This document shows positions 6,130 through 8,915 of a stretch of 8,915 bases of DNA, piece by piece. Origin of the DNA: an uncultured delta proteobacterium (GTDB taxonomy: Bacteria > Desulfobacterota > WTBG01 > CAIYCZ01). The translations under genes and the position numbers were made by a program. The stretch spans positions 1 through 8,915 of the forward strand of contig CAIYCZ010000436.1 of NCBI GenBank assembly GCA_903924805.1. The letters are read 5' to 3'. Every line of letters starts with the position of its first letter. Positions within the stretch are counted from its first letter, which is position 1. The notes beneath the pieces were generated by a model. That model saw nothing but the letters and a program-made list of their open reading frames with translations. It ran no database searches and had not been told where the DNA came from.

Positions 6130-7302
6130 ATGAAAAAAGGAACGATAGTCTTCAGGGTCCTGGCTTCCGGAGTGCTTATTCTGGCTGTCGTGCTGATGTG
6201 CGTGCTGCTCTATCCTGTTCAGATGTTCCGCTTCACCAAGGCATTCCCCAGAATCACCACCGTGCCACTTGAGTCTGCGTTCTTCTACCGCATTTATTAT
6301 ACAAGCCTTGATAAGACAATCTACGATCAGTTAAACAAGCTTGGTCTCCTGCAGCACAGAGTCGTTGCTCATGATACGTCGCAGAAGAATGGCAGTATCT
6401 TATGGCCACAAAAATATATAGAAGTAAGCGTACCAGAACGTGTTACAAAATCACAGATAATTGATGCGTTCCAGAAAGCCTTTCTGCCGTTTCAACCGCT
6501 TGTGTCGTACGTTATATCTGCCGGCATCTCTCCTTCTGAATTTACTATCACCGTATCTGCGAGCACGGTGCTCACCCATAAGCTCAATTTCTTTTCTCAG
6601 TTATTGGTACAACCCGAAATCAGGCCAAAAGCACGAGTCGCTATTATAATAGATGATCTCGGATATAACTATCAGGCATCTTTACAGGTCATCAGTATTA
6701 AAGCTCCTTTAACACTGGCTATTCTTCCGTTCTATACTTTCTCCAGAGCGGTTGCCGAAAAAGCCCATGCAATGGGGCATGAAATCCTGCTCCACGTGCC
6801 CATGGAACCTAAAAACGGCACGACAAACAACGGGAATCATAACACTCCGCAGGATGTCCTGTCAGTGTCCATGAATAATCTAGCCATTATCAATCAGGTA
6901 ATAAAAAGTATTGATGCAGTGCCCTATATAGTTGGTGTTAACAACCATATGGGATCACGATTCACGGAAGATGGCCACAGAATGAGAGTAGTTTTTGAGC
7001 AGTTACGGCAGCGAGGTCTCTTTTTTATTGACAGCCTCACTTCGCAGAACAGCGCGGGCTGTAAACTGGCAAAACAGATGGGAATAAAAACCGCAGCACG
7101 AGATGTTTTCCTGGACAATGAAGAATCCTATCTTGCAACAGTTAATCAGCTGGAAAAGCTTGCCATGCTGGCCCTCACAAGGGGCACGGCTGTCGGTATC
7201 GGGCACCCTCATCCTTCAACCATTGATGCACTCAATACCATGATTCCCGCGATGGTAAAAAGAGGCGTTCAGATTGTGCCGGTTTCCCGTTTAATAGAAT
7301 AA
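6130..7302 (+). CDS. yibQ: Divergent polysaccharide deacetylase family protein (YibQ/COG2861)
   Basis: A 390-residue protein with an N-terminal membrane anchor (about 8-30). An uncharacterised alpha/beta extracytoplasmic region follows (about 40-165), and then the YibQ NodB-like domain (170-388). Domain landmarks are VAIIIDDLGY with D175 and D176, EILLHVPMEP with H222, NNHMGSRFT with H273, FIDSLTS, and GIGHPHP with H359 and H361. These are the metal-site type residues of the divergent deacetylase family. The family's substrate is not settled; peptidoglycan or another envelope polysaccharide is assumed. The gene lies 34 bp after ctpA with no obvious Shine-Dalgarno, so it is probably co-transcribed and perhaps translationally linked. 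In many Gram-negative bacteria an EnvC/NlpD-type M23 peptidase precedes this pair, but none is found upstream here. The gene ends 16 bp before the converging ubiX stop. Confidence 0.9.
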   Translation: MKKGTIVFRVLASGVLILAVVLMCVLLYPVQMFRFTKAFPRITTVPLESAFFYRIYYTSLDKTIYDQLNKLGLLQHRVVAHDTSQKNGSILWPQKYIEVSVPERVTKSQIIDAFQKAFLPFQPLVSYVISAGISPSEFTITVSASTVLTHKLNFFSQLLVQPEIRPKARVAIIIDDLGYNYQASLQVISIKAPLTLAILPFYTFSRAVAEKAHAMGHEILLHVPMEPKNGTTNNGNHNTPQDVLSVSMNNLAIINQVIKSIDAVPYIVGVNNHMGSRFTEDGHRMRVVFEQLRQRGLFFIDSLTSQNSAGCKLAKQMGIKTAARDVFLDNEESYLATVNQLEKLAMLALTRGTAVGIGHPHPSTIDALNTMIPAMVKRGVQIVPVSRLIE

Positions 7303-7318
7303 GATAGCTGGTTGGGCA

Positions 7319-7900
7319 TTATTTCTCCTGACCCCATCGCGCATAGAGGGTATGTTCCAGGGAAAAAAGATCAAGCGCTTTACCAATTGAATGGTTTACG
7401 AGTTCCTGTATCGTGGTCGGCTTGAAATAAAATGCGGGAATCGGGGGTAATATAACACCACCCATGTTAGTTATCCGCGCCATATTTTCGATGTGGCTGA
7501 GAGTGAACGGGGTTTCTCTAAAAAGCAGCACTAACCTTCTTCTCTCCTTTAAAACCACATCAGCAGCACGATGGATAAGATTATCATCATATGCATGGGC
7601 AATTGCCGATAATGTCTTAACGCTGCATGGAGCAATAATCATGCCTTCGGTTATAAATGAGCCGCTGGAAACCGGAGCTGCAAGATCATCGATAGTGTAG
7701 CAGGCATGGGCAATGGACTGAGTCCTTTCCCATGCACCATCGCCCAGTTCCATCCTGATTAAGTCTCTTCCCGCATTGCTTATTATCAGATGAATTTCTA
7801 CCTGGCCGTTTTGCTTCAAGGCCTCCAGAAGAGTTGTTCCGTACAGAGCACCGCTAGCCCCTGTTATGCCAACGATAATGCGAGAGCATTTCACGTGCAT
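7319..7900 (-). CDS. ubiX: Flavin prenyltransferase UbiX
   Basis: A 193-residue flavoprotein of normal family length. It makes prenylated FMN from FMN and dimethylallyl phosphate for use by UbiD-type (de)carboxylases. The sequence shows IIVGITGASGALYG (8-21) for FMN phosphate binding, APCSVKTLSAIAHAYDDNLI (90-109), the catalytic RETP (128-131) and LPPIPAFYFKPTT (151-163). All are hallmark UbiX/Pad1 motifs. The ATG at 7900 shares its A with the TAA of the upstream LpdD-like gene, and GGAG lies two bases before it, so the two are translationally coupled. As the last gene of a moaD-lpdD-ubiX operon it probably serves a UbiD-family enzyme encoded elsewhere, because none is present in the window. 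It may act in quinone synthesis or in aromatic acid (de)carboxylation, and the context does not decide between them. Confidence 0.95.
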   Translation of the reverse strand: MHVKCSRIIVGITGASGALYGTTLLEALKQNGQVEIHLIISNAGRDLIRMELGDGAWERTQSIAHACYTIDDLAAPVSSGSFITEGMIIAPCSVKTLSAIAHAYDDNLIHRAADVVLKERRRLVLLFRETPFTLSHIENMARITNMGGVILPPIPAFYFKPTTIQELVNHSIGKALDLFSLEHTLYARWGQEK

Positions 7901-8289
7901 TACTCCAGTTTTTTTAACAACCGGTTACATAACGTTTCACAGTTTTTTACTATCGTCTCAATGTCTCTCTTTGAGGCATTATCAATATGAATACCAGCTG
8001 TTACGATACTGGTACCATTACATACAGCTGCAATCTTTTCTGCAAACAGTTTCGCCACCACATCATCCTTGTGGCCGCTAATAGTGATTACTGATGCAGT
8101 CGCGCTTATTTTTGCCTGGTCTTTCAGGCTTTGACGGGGAGTTGCTACAGCTACCGAGCCGATATGAGGCTTTGTTCCACCCCATACTGATACGAGGATA
8201 TCATTACCAAAACGTTTTAACTCAGCCTCGATTTGATACACCCCCTCGCCTATTGATGCGGTGACACTATCTGTCTTTTGCATAGCCAT
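7900..8289 (-). CDS. LpdD-like protein (putative prenylated-flavin chaperone family)
   Basis: From the ATG at 8289 the product has 129 residues. Its core reads GEGVYQIEAELKRFGNDILV, then VWGGTKPHIGSVAVATPRQSLKD, then TASVITISGHKDD and GIHIDNAS. I recognise this as the LpdD-like family, whose members neighbour ubiX- and ubiD-type genes (as lpdD does in the Lactobacillus lpdBDC gallate decarboxylase locus). They are described as prenylated-flavin chaperones. The function is from family knowledge, not from a visible active site. The start is uncertain. The frame continues upstream through GTG 8334 to TTG 8358, which would overlap the moaD-like gene by 14 bp. A strong GGAGGA lies at 8353-8348, 13 nt before the GTG, while ATG 8289 has only a weak GGAAA. 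The conserved region begins just after ATG 8289, which is why I chose it. The stop overlaps the ubiX start by one base. Confidence 0.8.
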   Translation of the reverse strand: MAMQKTDSVTASIGEGVYQIEAELKRFGNDILVSVWGGTKPHIGSVAVATPRQSLKDQAKISATASVITISGHKDDVVAKLFAEKIAAVCNGTSIVTAGIHIDNASKRDIETIVKNCETLCNRLLKKLE

Positions 8290-8344
8290 TATTATTTTCC
8301 GAGCGTTATACCGGGCGCTGCATGCACCGGTCACCCTCAGACTA

Positions 8345-8584
8345 TTATCCTCCGGCAATTGGCGGGAAAATGCTCAAGGTATCCCCGTCTTTTAAAACCT
8401 CCTGAGCATTTTTCTGTATGCCATTTACCAGTATGATTTTAGGGACATCTCCGGGAAGTCGAATCTGATTAATAACTGCGTCAACCTTTGTTCCATCATT
8501 AAGATCAAGCGCACAAGAATGGCCATCGGTGCCTTCAGGTAAAAACTCTCTGAATGTCGCAAATAATTTTAGTTTTATCTTCAT
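8345..8584 (-). CDS. MoaD/ThiS-family ubiquitin-like sulfur carrier protein
   Basis: A 79-residue beta-grasp protein with the family pattern: MKIKLKLFATFRE at the first strand, KIILVNGI in the middle, LKDGDTLSIFPPIAGG at the end. The C-terminal Gly-Gly is present and is the residue pair that is adenylated and converted to a thiocarboxylate. FPPIAGG is typical of MoaD and of MoaD-like carriers linked to molybdopterin or tungstopterin cofactor synthesis. ThiS-like or other sulfur-transfer roles cannot be excluded, because no moaE, moeB or thiG is nearby. GAGGAG just before the ATG is a strong ribosome binding site. It is the first gene of the minus-strand operon leading into the LpdD-like and ubiX genes, and its final GGA-GGA-TAA also reads as a Shine-Dalgarno for the next gene. 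Confidence 0.85.
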   Translation of the reverse strand: MKIKLKLFATFREFLPEGTDGHSCALDLNDGTKVDAVINQIRLPGDVPKIILVNGIQKNAQEVLKDGDTLSIFPPIAGG

Positions 8585-8831
8585 CTCTCCTCACCTGGCT
8601 CCTTTCATCCTATGCCAATGCATCACCCTTCAGCAGAGCTGCAGAGTATTCAACAGATGGTTTTTTATACGGTTAAATTACTCTGATTTCCTCGAAAAGC
8701 GTTTCTTTATATTATATTAACGCATTCATTTTGGTACATCAAGCGATAATATAAGTAAATAAATTTCTTTTTCTACTGTCTGTTTTGGGTTATAGTTGTT
8801 ATGAATGACAGGCTACGGTGGATGACTGTAC
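8585..8831. promoter_or_regulatory. Divergent promoter region between the moaD-like operon and the nitrilase-family gene
   Basis: This 247-bp gap is AT-rich around 8700-8770 and must hold start signals for both directions. I see no convincing -35/-10 pair for either gene. Small items are the palindrome ATGCCAATGCAT (8612-8623) and two GCAGAG copies (8633-8638 and 8641-8646). Their roles are unknown. Confidence 0.35.
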
Positions 8832-8915
8832 ATGAAAAATGCTGCTCAATTGAAACAGATAAAAGCGGCTGTTATCCAGATCAACAGCGGGGATGATAAA
8901 GAGAAAAACTTTGCC
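8832..8915 (+). CDS. Nitrilase-superfamily (carbon-nitrogen hydrolase) protein, N-terminal fragment
   Basis: Twenty-eight codons are visible before the window ends. They read MKNAAQLKQ and then IKAAVIQINSGDDKEKNFA. The second part is the first beta strand and loop of carbon-nitrogen hydrolases, which typically begin (K/R)(V/A)AVIQMNSGDDKxxNL. Such enzymes hydrolyse amides or omega-amidic acids with a Glu-Lys-Cys triad that would lie beyond the edge. The ATG at 8832 is chosen because the same frame is closed by a TGA at 8820-8822. The Shine-Dalgarno is weak (GGTGGA around 8816-8821). The gene diverges from the moaD-like operon. Confidence 0.7.
   Translation, partial: MKNAAQLKQIKAAVIQINSGDDKEKNFA

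Noticed and set aside
8805..8822. Short frame reading MTGYGG-stop upstream of the nitrilase gene, similar to the start of YicC proteins
   Set aside because: It stops after six codons with nothing YicC-like following; most likely coincidence.

Overview
The window looks like ordinary chromosome from a Gram-negative-type bacterium of moderate to low GC, judged by eye. An S41 carboxyl-terminal processing protease followed by a YibQ-type divergent polysaccharide deacetylase points to a diderm envelope. A free-standing four-helix-bundle gene, dispersed palindromic repeats and a flavin prenyltransferase with an LpdD-like partner would suit an anaerobe, such as an anammox planctomycete or a deltaproteobacterium. 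No marker in the window fixes the lineage. No transposase, integrase, CRISPR array, tRNA or rRNA was seen.

Layout: (1) 2-415 (+), the 3' part of a four-helix-bundle protein gene with a basic, charged tail. (2) 485-1541 (+), a good sigma70-type promoter, a leader with a terminator-like hairpin, and a class I SAM methyltransferase carrying an N-terminal CxxC/CxxC zinc knuckle. (3) 1661-2386 (-), a TrmJ/TrmH-family SPOUT tRNA 2'-O-methyltransferase, convergent with the previous gene across a structured 119-bp gap. (4) 2574-3755 (+), an RlmI-family 23S rRNA m5C methyltransferase, diverging from trmJ across a spacer that carries an REP-like palindrome. (5) 3763-4314 (-), a phospholipid N-methyltransferase-like protein, tail to tail with rlmI. 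(6) 4315-4727, a 413-bp gene-free region with short repeats and promoter-like sequences. (7) 4728-7302 (+), ctpA and yibQ in a probable two-gene envelope operon. (8) 8584-7319 (-), a tightly packed MoaD/ThiS-like, LpdD-like and UbiX operon. (9) 8832-8915 (+), the first 28 codons of a nitrilase-superfamily gene running off the right edge.

Two blocks stand out. Genes 2-5 are four consecutive methyltransferases of different folds and targets in alternating orientation, so they are probably neighbours rather than one pathway. The moaD-lpdD-ubiX operon is the best candidate for an under-described module. UbiX makes prenylated FMN, LpdD-like proteins are thought to handle prFMN for UbiD-family decarboxylases, and a ubiquitin-like sulfur carrier leads the operon. 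No ubiD is present here.
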